Shown: positions 17,817 through 27,062, counted from the stretch's first letter. The stretch is DNA of 64,000 nucleotides from CAWKGV01 sp963849305 (GCA_963849305.1 CAWKGV010000002.1:62001-126000), one strand, 5' to 3'. Notes: generated by a model not told the origin, from the sequence alone. Made by a program: numbers and translations.

Positions 17817-18748
17817 AGCCCGTCAGCCGTGTCGCGGTGATCGGAACCGGCGTCATCGGCGCCAGCTGGGCCGCGTATTTCCTGGCGCGAGGATTGGACG
17901 TCGCCGCGACCGATCCGCTGCCCGGCGGCGAGGCGAAGCTGCGGGCGGAAATTGAATCGCACTGGCCCACGCTGGAGCTTCTTGGCCTGAGCCCCGGCGC
18001 GTCCCCCGACCGGCTGCGCTTCGAGTCGTCGCTTGAAGCCACGCTGGAGGGGGCGCAGTTCGTGCAGGAGAACGGGCCGGAGCGCCTCGAGTCCAAGCAC
18101 GAGATGTACCGTCGCATGGACGCCGCCGCGGGGGAGGACGTTTTGCTCGCGAGCAGCTCCTCGACCATGCTGGTCAGCGACATCCAAACGGCGTGCGGCC
18201 ATCCTGAGCGTGTCGTGCTCGGCCATCCGTTCAACCCGCCCCACCTCATCCCGCTGGTCGAGGTAGCGGGCGGCAGGCAGACCTCGGCCAGTGCGATCGA
18301 CCAGACGATGGATTTCTACCTGAGTGTCGGAAAGCGCCCGGTCCAGCTCCGCAAGGAGATGCGCGGACATATCGCCAACCGGTTGCAGGCCGCATTGTGG
18401 CAGGAGGCCTTTCATCTGGTCGACGCCGGGGTCGCGACCGTCGCAGACATCGATGCGACGATCGCGCACGGTCCCGGGCTCCGCTGGGCACTGCTCGGCC
18501 CGTTCCTCAATCTCCACCTCTCCGGGGGCGCGGGGGGAATGCGGCACAACCTCGACCACCTCGGGCCACCCACAGAAAGCATGTGGCGGGATCTTGGCGT
18601 CGTACGCCTGAGCGAGTCGGTCAAGGAAAAGGTCATCGGCGGCACGGACCAGGAGTTGGCCACTCTTGACCTCGACGCGACAGTGCGCGAGCGCGACCGG
18701 GTTCTGGTGCAACTACTGCGCCTCAAGGCGGCAGCGGGACTGCCGTGA
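17813..18748 (+). CDS. 3-hydroxyacyl-CoA / L-carnitine-type dehydrogenase
   Basis: A 311-residue NAD-dependent dehydrogenase beginning with a GTG that overlaps the BKACE stop (GTGA). The Rossmann motif VAVIGTGVIGASW is at 8-19. The segments QENGPERLESKHEMYRRMD, LASSSSTMLVSDIQ and VLGHPFNPPHLIPLVEV with the conserved His, and RLQAALWQEAFHLV match the 3-hydroxyacyl-CoA dehydrogenase family, in the short single-domain form of L-carnitine 3-dehydrogenases. It should oxidise a 3-hydroxy acid to the 3-keto acid that the preceding BKACE cleaves. Coupled translation of the two genes supports a shared pathway. Confidence 0.9.
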   Translation: MKPVSRVAVIGTGVIGASWAAYFLARGLDVAATDPLPGGEAKLRAEIESHWPTLELLGLSPGASPDRLRFESSLEATLEGAQFVQENGPERLESKHEMYRRMDAAAGEDVLLASSSSTMLVSDIQTACGHPERVVLGHPFNPPHLIPLVEVAGGRQTSASAIDQTMDFYLSVGKRPVQLRKEMRGHIANRLQAALWQEAFHLVDAGVATVADIDATIAHGPGLRWALLGPFLNLHLSGGAGGMRHNLDHLGPPTESMWRDLGVVRLSESVKEKVIGGTDQELATLDLDATVRERDRVLVQLLRLKAAAGLP

Positions 18749-18790
18749 TAATGGCGTGCTGCCCCGCGGATAGAGGAAGGGGAAACGCTC

Positions 18791-19267
18791 ATGAGCGAGG
18801 CAACGGCCCCGCGCGCGCCGACTCTGGAGTTTGTATGCCAGGCGAATGTCCGGGTCGCCGAGCCGCTCGAATTTGGCGAGGTGTCGGGCCAGCGCAAGCG
18901 CGTCATCCCGATCCTGGGAGGCGACGTGTCGGGCCCGCGGCTGACGGCGAAGGTGCTGGCAGGTGGCGCGGACTGGCAGGCCGTGGGTCCCCGCGGCGTG
19001 ACCGAGGTCCTGGCCCGATACACGCTTCAGGCCGGCGATGGAGCGCTGATTTCGGTCACCAACCGCGGCGTGCGGCGCGGCCCGCCGGAGATCATGCGGC
19101 GTCTGCTGGCGGGTGAGGCGGTCGATCCGGCGCTGTACCATTTCCGGGCGTCTCCCGTCTTCGAGGTGGCTGCGGGCCCGCATCAATGGCTGACGGAGAG
19201 CGTGTTCGTCTGCACGGGCGCGCGCTGGCCCGACCGCGTTGTGTTGCAGGTCTTCGTCGTCCAGTGA
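18791..19267 (+). CDS. DUF3237 (UPF0311) family protein
   Basis: A 158-residue protein of the DUF3237 family, recognised from PTLEFVCQANVRV, GQRKRVIPILGGDVSGPRL, DWQAVGPRGVTEVLARYTL, ISVTNRGVRRGPPEI and YHFRASPVFEVAAGPHQWL. The family is predicted to be a small beta-barrel whose function is not established; genes of this kind are often found in catabolic clusters. An AAGGGGAA ribosome site precedes the ATG. It follows the dehydrogenase by 42 bp and probably belongs to the same transcript. Confidence 0.85.
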   Translation: MSEATAPRAPTLEFVCQANVRVAEPLEFGEVSGQRKRVIPILGGDVSGPRLTAKVLAGGADWQAVGPRGVTEVLARYTLQAGDGALISVTNRGVRRGPPEIMRRLLAGEAVDPALYHFRASPVFEVAAGPHQWLTESVFVCTGARWPDRVVLQVFVVQ

Positions 19268-19428
19268 CATGCGTCAGCACCGGAGGTGCCAGGCCGAACG
19301 AGATCGCGGTTTACACCGGCTGAGGCAGCACAGAAGATACCGCGAACTTCCGCTGCATCGCCGCCGCCGGCCGAGTAGGACCTGTCCGCACGTGACTCGG
19401 ACGGGACCAAAAGCGAGGGAGCAATGAC

Positions 19429-21192
19429 ATGCACGACGACCGGACGACCCGCCTGCTGCGGCCGCTTATCGGAGCCGCCGGGCGCGGCAGCGCCTTTGTG
19501 CTGCCGATTGTTCTGGCCAGCTCGATGCTGGGCGCGGTGCCGGCGCGGGCGGCGGACAGCTGCGCGGATGTCGCGGGCTACGCGCTGTCCGACACGGTCA
19601 TCACCACCGCACAGGAAAATCCCGCGGCCAACGGCCTACCCGCGCATTGCGAGGTTATCGGCAGGATCAACCAGCGCAACGGTGCCGACAATCTTCCGTT
19701 CAGCATCGGCTTCCATTTGCGCATGCCCGATGACTGGAATGGGCGCTTTTACTTCCAGGGCGGCGCAGGCACCGATGGCGCGCTGCCGGACTCGCTCGGC
19801 AACGGCTCACCGCTCGGCGAGCCGCAGGTCTTGCCGCTCGGCTATGCCGTCATTTCCACCGATGGCGGCCACGACAATACCCTCGATAACGATCCGAACG
19901 CCGGCGGCACGGCAGCCTTCGGTCTCGATCCGCAGGCCAGGATCGACTACGGCTACAACGCGCTCGACCGCACGACGCTGGCGGGCAAGACCATCGTTAC
20001 CCGCTATTACGGTCAGGAGCCGCAATTTTCCTATTTCGACGGCTGTTCGAATGGCGGCCGCCAAGCCATGGTGGCATCGCAGCGTTTCCCCAATTACTTC
20101 GACGGCATCGTCGCGGGGTCACCAGGGTTCGACCTGCCGAAAGCGGCGGTCGCCGAAGCTTGGAACGAGCAGGGCCTCGCGCCGCTGGCGACGCGCACCG
20201 ACGTCAACGGCCAGCCCTACCTGCCCGACACCTTCTCGGACTCCGACCTGCAGCTCGCCGCCACTGCAATCCTGGCTGCCTGCGACGAGCTGGACGGCGT
20301 CAAGGACGGCATCATCGACGACTACAGCGCCTGCACTACCAGCCGCGTCGCGCCCCAGCTCGAGGCAGCGCAATGCACCGGCGCGAAGGACGCGAGCTGC
20401 CTGAGCGCCGAGCAGGTGAATGCGCTGTCTCGGATTTTTGCCAGTGGAGCACGCAATTCGGAAGGTCAGCCGCTCTATACCCGGTTCCCATGGGATGCCG
20501 GCATCACGGGACCGACCTCGCTTCCGCTTTGGAGTCTCGGAACCCCGGCGCAGCCCGGCCAGCCGCTCGTCAACAACGCCCTGAACCTGACGCTGGGCGG
20601 AGGAGCGCTGCCGCTGATCTTCATCACGCCGCCAGTTCCGATCTCAGTCGACCAGCTGGCGGCCTATATCTTCGGTTTCGACTTCGATGTCGACGCACCT
20701 AAGATTTACGCGCGAACCTCGATATACACGGAATCCTCGATGCAGTTTATGACCGCGCGATCGACCGACCGCACTGCGTTCCGGCAGAATGGCGGCAAGA
20801 TGATCATCTATCATGGCCTATCGGACGGCGTGTTCTCCCCGTTCGATACGATTCGTTGGTATAATGCGATGGATCGGCGGATGGGCCACGCGGAGGATTT
20901 CATTCGCCTGTTCCTTGTGCCCGGCATGGGGCATTGCAGCGCCGGGCCCGCCACCAACTCCTTCTCGGCGTTCACAGCGCTGGTGAACTGGGTTGAGAAG
21001 GGAATCGCGCCAGACAGCATCATTGCAACGGCGCCCGGCGGCACGCCCTGGCCTGGGCGCACGCGGCCGCTCTGTGCCTATCCGACGCAAGCACGCTATA
21101 GCGGAAACGGCGGCATCGAGGAGGCGGCGAACTTCGTCTGCGAAGCCCCGGCTCAGGGGATCGGCCCACAATCATCGGGCGATTCCCCGTGA
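19429..21192 (+). CDS. Secreted tannase / feruloyl esterase family protein
   Basis: A 587-residue alpha/beta hydrolase of the tannase and feruloyl esterase family. A signal peptide covers about the first 41 residues (ends VPARA). The catalytic serine is in the CS-linked motif GCSNGGRQAM (Ser207), the acid is expected at the D of YHGLSDGVFSPFD (about 466) and the histidine at PGMGHCSAGP (about 502). A calcium-loop-like segment DELDGVKDGIIDDYSAC lies near 285. The GAGGGAG ribosome site fits ATG 19429 rather than the ATG at 19424 in another frame. It would act outside the cytoplasm, freeing aromatic acids from esters. It is the last + strand gene of the cluster. Confidence 0.9.
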   Translation: MHDDRTTRLLRPLIGAAGRGSAFVLPIVLASSMLGAVPARAADSCADVAGYALSDTVITTAQENPAANGLPAHCEVIGRINQRNGADNLPFSIGFHLRMPDDWNGRFYFQGGAGTDGALPDSLGNGSPLGEPQVLPLGYAVISTDGGHDNTLDNDPNAGGTAAFGLDPQARIDYGYNALDRTTLAGKTIVTRYYGQEPQFSYFDGCSNGGRQAMVASQRFPNYFDGIVAGSPGFDLPKAAVAEAWNEQGLAPLATRTDVNGQPYLPDTFSDSDLQLAATAILAACDELDGVKDGIIDDYSACTTSRVAPQLEAAQCTGAKDASCLSAEQVNALSRIFASGARNSEGQPLYTRFPWDAGITGPTSLPLWSLGTPAQPGQPLVNNALNLTLGGGALPLIFITPPVPISVDQLAAYIFGFDFDVDAPKIYARTSIYTESSMQFMTARSTDRTAFRQNGGKMIIYHGLSDGVFSPFDTIRWYNAMDRRMGHAEDFIRLFLVPGMGHCSAGPATNSFSAFTALVNWVEKGIAPDSIIATAPGGTPWPGRTRPLCAYPTQARYSGNGGIEEAANFVCEAPAQGIGPQSSGDSP

Positions 21193-21254
21193 GGGGGCAC
21201 CTGCCGCGTTCCTCGCCGCGGCGGGCGTGATCGCGGCCTGCCGTACTTCGAGCG

Positions 21255-21986
21255 CTACAAGGAAACGCCGCCGTCGATGCTGACCTCTGCGCCGGTGATG
21301 TAGGCGCTGTCGTCGGACAGCAGGAACAGAACCAGTTTCGCGACCTCCTCCGCCGTGCCCATCCGCTTCATCGGCACCTGGAGAATTCGTTGCTTATTCT
21401 GTTCCGGGGTCCGCACCTTGAGCATTTCGGTGTCGATCGGTCCGGGGTGGACCGAATTCACCCGGATATTGCGGGGCGCGAGGTCGATCGCCGCCGTCTT
21501 GGTCATGCCGCGCAACGCCCATTTTGTCGCGCTATAAGCGAAGGCGCCGGGCGAGCCCCGCAGGCCTGCAACCGACGAGATGTTGACGATGGATCCGTCG
21601 CCGGCACGCTCCATGGCCCCGACCACCGCCTTCAGGCCCAGGAAGCAACCCAGCTGGTTGATGCGGACGTGCCGCTCGAAGAGGGCCACATCGGTTTCGA
21701 GCAGCGTCGCCGGTATGTAAATGCCGGCGTTGTTGATCAGGCCATGCAGAGGGCCGAGCCGCTCGGCAGCCTCGACAGCCTTCACCCAGTCGGCTTCTTC
21801 GGTCACATCGTGGCGAAGAAACACCGCGTTTTCGCCAAGCTCGTCGACCAGGCGCCTTCCTTCGGTCTCAAGCACGTCACCGATGACGACCTTGGCGCCC
21901 TTCGAAACGAGTAGCCTTGCCTCGGCTGCGCCCTGCCCGCGCGCCCCGCCGCTGATGAGCACGACCTTGTTCTGGAATTCGGCCAC
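21255..21986 (-). CDS. Short-chain dehydrogenase/reductase (SDR)
   Basis: A 243-residue classical SDR: cofactor motif SGGARGQG (12-19), LINNAGI, catalytic NISSVAG, FAYSATKWAL with Tyr and Lys, and the C-terminal YITGAEVSIDGGVSL. The pattern, including the acidic residue in VVIGDVLE at the end of the second strand, suggests NAD(H) use. It resembles 3-alpha/20-beta-hydroxysteroid dehydrogenase-like SDRs, but the substrate is unknown. It lies convergent with the esterase gene. GGGAGGT is upstream of the ATG. Confidence 0.92.
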   Translation of the reverse strand: MAEFQNKVVLISGGARGQGAAEARLLVSKGAKVVIGDVLETEGRRLVDELGENAVFLRHDVTEEADWVKAVEAAERLGPLHGLINNAGIYIPATLLETDVALFERHVRINQLGCFLGLKAVVGAMERAGDGSIVNISSVAGLRGSPGAFAYSATKWALRGMTKTAAIDLAPRNIRVNSVHPGPIDTEMLKVRTPEQNKQRILQVPMKRMGTAEEVAKLVLFLLSDDSAYITGAEVSIDGGVSL

Positions 21987-22037
21987 CGTGACCTCCCATC
22001 TCCGTTCCCACCAGTATGCCGGGTAGCGAGCGCGTCG

Positions 22038-25000
22038 TCAGCGCGCGGAAAGATTGGCCATTGCCGCCGGCGCCGGCCCGCGCAGCAACGCCTTCCGCGC
22101 CGGCCACTCGGCGGCGCGGTCCAGTGTCGCCTGGAAATGCGTTTCGCCGCCGGCGAGCGTAGCCACTGGCACCCCGTCTCGATAAAGTAGTCGGTTGCCT
22201 GTAAGCGCAGCAAGTTTGGGCCCAGGCGTCAGAATCCCAATAAGGTTCACCGGGTCCGCACCGGACAATGAGACCCATTCGCCCGATTCGCCCTTGCGCC
22301 TCGTCTCGCGCAACAGTCCGACCGCGTCAGCCAACGCGAACTGTTCACCAGCGAAGCCGGCCACGAACCGGCCGCCTCTGATCTCGCCACGCGCCTCCAG
22401 CCGTCGGTAAACCCGGAGCAGCTCCCGCCACGGCGGCAACCAATCCGCCTCGCGCTCCAGCAAGCGCCAGAACACGACGCCGTAGCGCAACAGCAGCGTG
22501 CGCGCGGAATGCTCGACCGCATCGGCGCTTGGCTGCCCGTTCTGGCGGGCTTCGCTGCGGCGCGCCAGCGCCCAGCGGCCGGCGTCTTCCATCCCATAGG
22601 GAATGGACCGGCGCCGGCGGCGTCCTCCGGCGCTCGGCTTGCGCCTGTCGGACGGGACCAGCAGCGCGCGCAATCCGCCGAAACTGTCCGACGTCACCAA
22701 GCCCAGCGCGACCAGCTCGGCGAGTGCCTCCTCGATCTGCGGGCGCAGGAGGCCGGTGCCGGCGACCACCTCGTCGAAGAACGACGCGCCGTGTTCGCGG
22801 ATGAAGGCGGCGACCGTGTGCGCCCGGCCACTTGGCTGCACGACTTCCCCGCCGGCCGACAACGCCGCCCAGAGCGGCGCGTGGCGGCGCGCGATCAGGG
22901 TGATCGGCGTGGTGCGCACCGGGGTCACTCCACGCTCCGTGTCGTTTGTCCGTCCGTCGCGGGGTGCGAGCCGCGCCCAGGCGATCCGGCCCGCGAGGCA
23001 CTCATCGTCGAGCCAAGCCGGCTCGTAGTCGATGATACGCGCGGGCAGGATCTCGGTCTCCCATGCGCCCGCCGGCGCCTCGAAGCCTTCGAGCTGCGCC
23101 ACGATCGCGCCCACCGCTTCCGGCCCTTCCATCCGCGTGTCGGGCGTCAAGTGCTGCCAGGCAAACAGGAAACGCAGAAAGTCGCGCGCGGCAACCGGCT
23201 CGATCTCGGCGCGCAGGCGCTTGACCGTGTACCGGTGGATGCGGGCGAGCAGCCGGCGATCGCACCATTCGTCGGCATTGGCCCCGGGCGTGAATCGCCC
23301 CCGCAGGGCAAAGCCCTCGACCTCCAGCGCCGCAAGCGCGGATGCGATCTCGTCCGGCCCGATCCCGAGCAGCGAGGCCAGCGCGTCGCGCGTAATCGGG
23401 CCTTGCCCCTCAAGCCGTCCGCGCAGGATCTCGACCAGCGCCTCCTCGCATGACCAATCCCGGTGGGTATAGGCATCGGGTATGGCAATCGCGGGCGTTG
23501 CCCTCGCCCCAGGCCAAAGAGCTCGGAACTGGGCCAGCCGCTCGGCGGCGATCCAAATCTCCGCTCCCGGCCCGTGTACCCGGGCGACGCGGTTTTCCCG
23601 CGTAAGGGCCGCCAGCCAATCGCTCCAGCCCGCCGCCTCCTCGGCCTCCAGGAAACCCAACCACGCGAGCGCGTCGTGCAGCTCGTCAGCGTTGGCAGGG
23701 TCGGGCCAGGCTTCGGCCCGCACGCGGCTGATTGCCTCGGGATCAAGCCGGCCGATTTCGGACGCAGACGCAGGATCGAGCCAGCGTCGGCTCATCACCG
23801 CCTGAGCCCGGCGCTCCTCCAGCGGCGCGTCGTCCAGGTAGGCGTAAGGCCGTGCGGAGAGCACTTCCAGCGCAAGCGGCGAGGGCTCGGTCAGGTCGCG
23901 CGCGATCACGCGGACCTCACCCGCCTCCAGCCTGGCCAGCAACCGCTCGAGGCCCGCAATGTCCATCGCATCGTTTAGGCAATCGGCGATTGCCTGCCGA
24001 ACCAGCGGATGATCCGGAACCTCACGTTCACCGACGAGGTTTTCGGCGCAAGCGAGCTGGTCAGGAAACACCGTCCCGATCAGGTCTTCCGCTTCCATGC
24101 GCGCCAGTTGCGGCGGTACTTTCTTGCCGCCACGTAGGCGCGGTAGTGCGAGCGCCACGCCGGCAACCCAGCGCCAACGCGTAGTAAACATTGGCGCATC
24201 GAGCAGCGCCTGGATAAGGACGGTTCGCACGCTGACAGAATTGAGATAGCGCGCTGCCTCGCCCAGCTCAAAGCTGTGCGCGGTCGTCAGCGACAGCACG
24301 ATATTGTCCTCAGTCGCCGCCGCCTGCAGCTCGATATTGAATCTGCGACAGAAACGCTTGCGCAGCGCGAGGCCCCAGGCACGGTTGATACGGCTGCCGT
24401 ATGGCGAGTGAATCACAAGCTGCATCCCACCGGCTTCATCGAAGAAGCGCTCCAGCACGATCGTTTCCTGGGTCGGGAGCGCGCCCAGCGCAGCATGGGA
24501 CGCGGCCAGGTAATCGACAAGTTGTTCCGCCGCGAGCTGGGCAATGCCTGGGTCGTGTGCCAGCCATTCAACGATGCGCTCGCCCTCCGCTCCGGCACGC
24601 AGGCGCACGGCAATCTCGCGTCTGAGTCGCGAGACCGACTGTGACAGCTCATCGCTGCGACCCGGTGCCTCGCCAAGCCAGAACGGAATCGTTGGGGCCA
24701 TCCCATGCGCATTTTCCACGCGCACGACACCGCGCTCGACCCGCAAGATGCGGTATGCGTCGTTGCCGAGCTGGAAGACGTCGCCAGCCAGGCTTTCGAC
24801 AGCGAAATCTTCATTTACCGAGCCGATCGCGTGGTTCTCGGGCTCGAGCACAACCTGATAATCGGCCGTGTCCGGTATCGTGCCGCCTGAGGTCAGTGCC
24901 GTCAGGCGCGCACCGCGGCGGCCTCGTAGCATGTGATTGACCGCGTCGTGATGGACCAGCGCGCCACGTCGGCCCCGGCGCGTGCTGAAACCTTCGGCGA

Positions 25001-26441
25001 GCATTTGCACGACATTCGAGAAATCGTCGCGAGACAGAGCACGAAATGGCCATGCCCGGCGAAACAGCACATAAAGTTCGTCCTCGTGCCAGTCCCTCGC
25101 CGCGACTTCGGCCGCGAGCTGCTGAGCGAGCACGTCCAATGGCTGGTCGGGGATCGCGAGCCGATCGAGTTCGCCGCGACGGATGGCATCGAGCAGTGCC
25201 GCGCATTCGACGAGGTCGTCGCGCGACAATGGAAAGAGTCGTCCCTTGGGCGTGCCCTCGACCGCATGTCCCGATCGCCCCACACGTTGCAGAAAGCTCG
25301 CGATCGACCGGGGGGAACCAAGCTGGCAAGCCAGATCAATATCGCCGATATCGATGCCGAGCTCCAGGGAAGCGGTCGCGACCAGCGCTCGCAGCGCGCC
25401 GCGTTTGAGCCGCTGCTCGGCATCCAGCCGCTTTTCCTTGGCCATGCTGCCGTGATGCGCGGTCAACTGGTCTTCGCCGAGGCGTTCGGAGAGCTGCCTC
25501 GCGACGCGCTCGGCCATCCGGCGGGTGTTGACGAAGACCAGCGTGGTGCGATGCGCCCTGATCAGCTCGGTCAGGCGGTCATAGACCTGCTCCCACACCT
25601 CCGCCGACATGACGGCTTCGAGCGGCGACGGTGGGACTTCCAGGGCAAGATCGCGCGGGCGGCTGTGGCCCACATCGATGATTTCACACTCGCGGGGACT
25701 CTCGGCTCCGACCCCGACCAGGAATCGGGCGACGGTTTCGATCGGCTTCTGGGTGGCCGACAGGCCGATCCGCAGCAGCCGGCTGCCACAAAGCGCGGAT
25801 AGGCGCTCCAGGGACAAAGCGAGATGCGCGCCCCGCTTGTTCGGAGCTACGGCGTGAATCTCATCCACGATCACGGTGCGCGTGGTTCGGAGCATTCTGC
25901 GGCCGGACTCCGAGCCGAGCAGGATGTAGAGCGACTCGGGCGTCGTCACGACGATATGCGGGGGATGACGGCGCATCCGGTCGCGCTCGGCCGGCGGGGT
26001 ATCGCCGGTCCGGACCCAGACCCGGATATCGACGTCCGGGAGATCTTGCGTCCGCAGCGATTCCCGGATGCCGGCGAGCGGCGCCTCCAGGTTGCGCCGG
26101 ATATCGTTCGATAACGCCTTCAACGGCGAAACATAGACGACCTGCGTCTCGTCCGGGAGCCGGCCCTCCACGCCTTGCCGCACCAGCGAGTCGATTGCAG
26201 CCAGGAAAGCGGCCAGCGTTTTGCCAGACCCGGTCGGGGCAGCAACCAGCGTGTGACCGCCCGTCTGGATGGACGGCCATGCTCTGGCTTGCGCCGGCGT
26301 GGGCGCCACGAAGCGGCGCTTGAACCAACTGGCGATGGCGGGGTGAAAAAGAGCAGCCAGGATTGTCCGGGAAGCATCTGGATGAAATGCATCCCGGGAG
26401 ACGGTAGGTGCCTGGGTCAGTCGTGCAGTTTGCGAAGCCAT
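22038..26441 (-). CDS. lhr: Lhr-type large DEAD/DEAH helicase
   Basis: A superfamily 2 helicase of 1467 residues from ATG 26441. Motifs in order are Q-motif FVAPTPAQARAWPSI, Walker A AAPTGSGKT (about 67-75), TTPES, DEIH in VIVDEIHAVAPNKRG, SATQ, the second RecA domain ending in QRVGRSGHAVEG, then the Lhr winged-helix and beta-barrel core and a long C-terminal region. This length fits bacterial full-length Lhr, a DNA repair helicase that moves 3' to 5'. A reading to 26603 is open, but the conserved protein begins near the chosen ATG. The C-terminus was not checked for glycosylase-like residues. A nested palindrome lies just upstream (26462-26500). Confidence 0.92.
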   Translation of the reverse strand: MASQTARLTQAPTVSRDAFHPDASRTILAALFHPAIASWFKRRFVAPTPAQARAWPSIQTGGHTLVAAPTGSGKTLAAFLAAIDSLVRQGVEGRLPDETQVVYVSPLKALSNDIRRNLEAPLAGIRESLRTQDLPDVDIRVWVRTGDTPPAERDRMRRHPPHIVVTTPESLYILLGSESGRRMLRTTRTVIVDEIHAVAPNKRGAHLALSLERLSALCGSRLLRIGLSATQKPIETVARFLVGVGAESPRECEIIDVGHSRPRDLALEVPPSPLEAVMSAEVWEQVYDRLTELIRAHRTTLVFVNTRRMAERVARQLSERLGEDQLTAHHGSMAKEKRLDAEQRLKRGALRALVATASLELGIDIGDIDLACQLGSPRSIASFLQRVGRSGHAVEGTPKGRLFPLSRDDLVECAALLDAIRRGELDRLAIPDQPLDVLAQQLAAEVAARDWHEDELYVLFRRAWPFRALSRDDFSNVVQMLAEGFSTRRGRRGALVHHDAVNHMLRGRRGARLTALTSGGTIPDTADYQVVLEPENHAIGSVNEDFAVESLAGDVFQLGNDAYRILRVERGVVRVENAHGMAPTIPFWLGEAPGRSDELSQSVSRLRREIAVRLRAGAEGERIVEWLAHDPGIAQLAAEQLVDYLAASHAALGALPTQETIVLERFFDEAGGMQLVIHSPYGSRINRAWGLALRKRFCRRFNIELQAAATEDNIVLSLTTAHSFELGEAARYLNSVSVRTVLIQALLDAPMFTTRWRWVAGVALALPRLRGGKKVPPQLARMEAEDLIGTVFPDQLACAENLVGEREVPDHPLVRQAIADCLNDAMDIAGLERLLARLEAGEVRVIARDLTEPSPLALEVLSARPYAYLDDAPLEERRAQAVMSRRWLDPASASEIGRLDPEAISRVRAEAWPDPANADELHDALAWLGFLEAEEAAGWSDWLAALTRENRVARVHGPGAEIWIAAERLAQFRALWPGARATPAIAIPDAYTHRDWSCEEALVEILRGRLEGQGPITRDALASLLGIGPDEIASALAALEVEGFALRGRFTPGANADEWCDRRLLARIHRYTVKRLRAEIEPVAARDFLRFLFAWQHLTPDTRMEGPEAVGAIVAQLEGFEAPAGAWETEILPARIIDYEPAWLDDECLAGRIAWARLAPRDGRTNDTERGVTPVRTTPITLIARRHAPLWAALSAGGEVVQPSGRAHTVAAFIREHGASFFDEVVAGTGLLRPQIEEALAELVALGLVTSDSFGGLRALLVPSDRRKPSAGGRRRRRSIPYGMEDAGRWALARRSEARQNGQPSADAVEHSARTLLLRYGVVFWRLLEREADWLPPWRELLRVYRRLEARGEIRGGRFVAGFAGEQFALADAVGLLRETRRKGESGEWVSLSGADPVNLIGILTPGPKLAALTGNRLLYRDGVPVATLAGGETHFQATLDRAAEWPARKALLRGPAPAAMANLSAR

Positions 26442-26461
26442 TGAGGGACAGAATAGGGGCA

Positions 26462-26500
26462 CGAGGAGCCGCAGTATCAATACTGCTTTGTATCTCCTCG
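26462..26500. promoter_or_regulatory. Nested inverted repeat upstream of lhr
   Basis: Outer arms CGAGGAG (26462-26468) and CTCCTCG (26494-26500) enclose a perfect 7+7 repeat GCAGTAT-CA-ATACTGC (26471-26486). On the minus strand a TTGATA inside it could serve as a -35 box with TATTCT about 19 bp downstream. It lies 21-59 bp before the lhr start. It could be an operator or, if transcribed, a 5' leader hairpin. Confidence 0.5.
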
Positions 26501-26688
26501 ACGCCCCCTCGGAGAGGTAAAGATCGCCGGGTCGGGTGCGGCGGGGAGCCTGCGCGGCATAGGCAACTCGTCGAGGCGACATAGAGCAGCGCATCGACGA
26601 CACTGCGCAGGTCGGCCTTTCGGGCCGCCCGACCGGCGACGGCTCCGGTATGATATAGCCGCCCGTTTCCCGTCACGCGCTTCCCGCT

Positions 26689-26845
26689 ATGCGCCGGTCC
26701 GATGCACCATCCTGTTTCGTGACCTCCAACCGGGTCGCGACGACGCGATGCTCGCCACGGGGCTGCTTGACCATCTGATCCGTGCCCGTCCCGACGCGCG
26801 TATCACGGTCGCTTGCAGCGTGCTACGAACCCGCTTGATGAATTG
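26689..26845 (+). pseudogene. Glycosyltransferase family 9 (heptosyltransferase-like) relic
   Basis: Allowing small frame changes, the sequence after ATG 26689 reads as the start of a GT9 protein: ILF-VTSNRV-GDAMLATGLLDHLIRARPDARITVAC. Two frame disruptions occur in the first 60 bp, and the reading ends at a TGA after about 45 residues, where a GT9 enzyme should continue for about 280 more. A hairpin follows directly. It is a deletion remnant of an LPS-type glycosyltransferase gene. Confidence 0.55.
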
Positions 26846-26875
26846 AAGGGGGCGGCGGATGGCCCGCCCCCTTCA
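26844..26875 (-). terminator. Strong GC hairpin downstream of the microprotein genes
   Basis: A perfect 12-bp stem (TTGAAGGGGGCGG starting at 26843/4, pairing with CCGCCCCCTTCAA-like bases to 26875) with an 8-base loop. It lies 62 bp after the stop of the 27-codon gene on the minus strand. No U-run follows on either side, so termination is plausible but not certain. Confidence 0.5.
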
Positions 26876-26936
26876 GTCTCGCGTAATCGTGCCTCCGTCG
26901 GTCCTGCTGCCCGCGAGGGTTGCCGGTCGGCCCCGC

Positions 26937-27020
26937 TTAGCGCGTGGGCGGGCCGACCACCGCGGCCGCCAGCAAGGAAACGACAAGAGCCGCGACGGCG
27001 ACAAGCAACGTGGCGATCAT
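26937..27020 (-). CDS. 27-residue hydrophobic microprotein
   Basis: This short gene begins at ATG 27020 with an AGGAGG five bases upstream and ends at TAA 26937. The product is MIATLLVAVAALVVSLLAAA followed by VVGPPTR: one predicted transmembrane helix with a short basic tail. It lies 42 bp downstream of a 44-codon secreted-peptide gene on the same strand and is followed by a strong hairpin, so the two look like a small operon. The function is unknown. Very small single-helix proteins often modulate a membrane partner, but nothing here names one. Confidence 0.6.
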   Translation of the reverse strand: MIATLLVAVAALVVSLLAAAVVGPPTR

Positions 27021-27062
27021 TGCCACCTCCTGTCATGCGGCGCGGCCGGGCGTCGGGCATTG

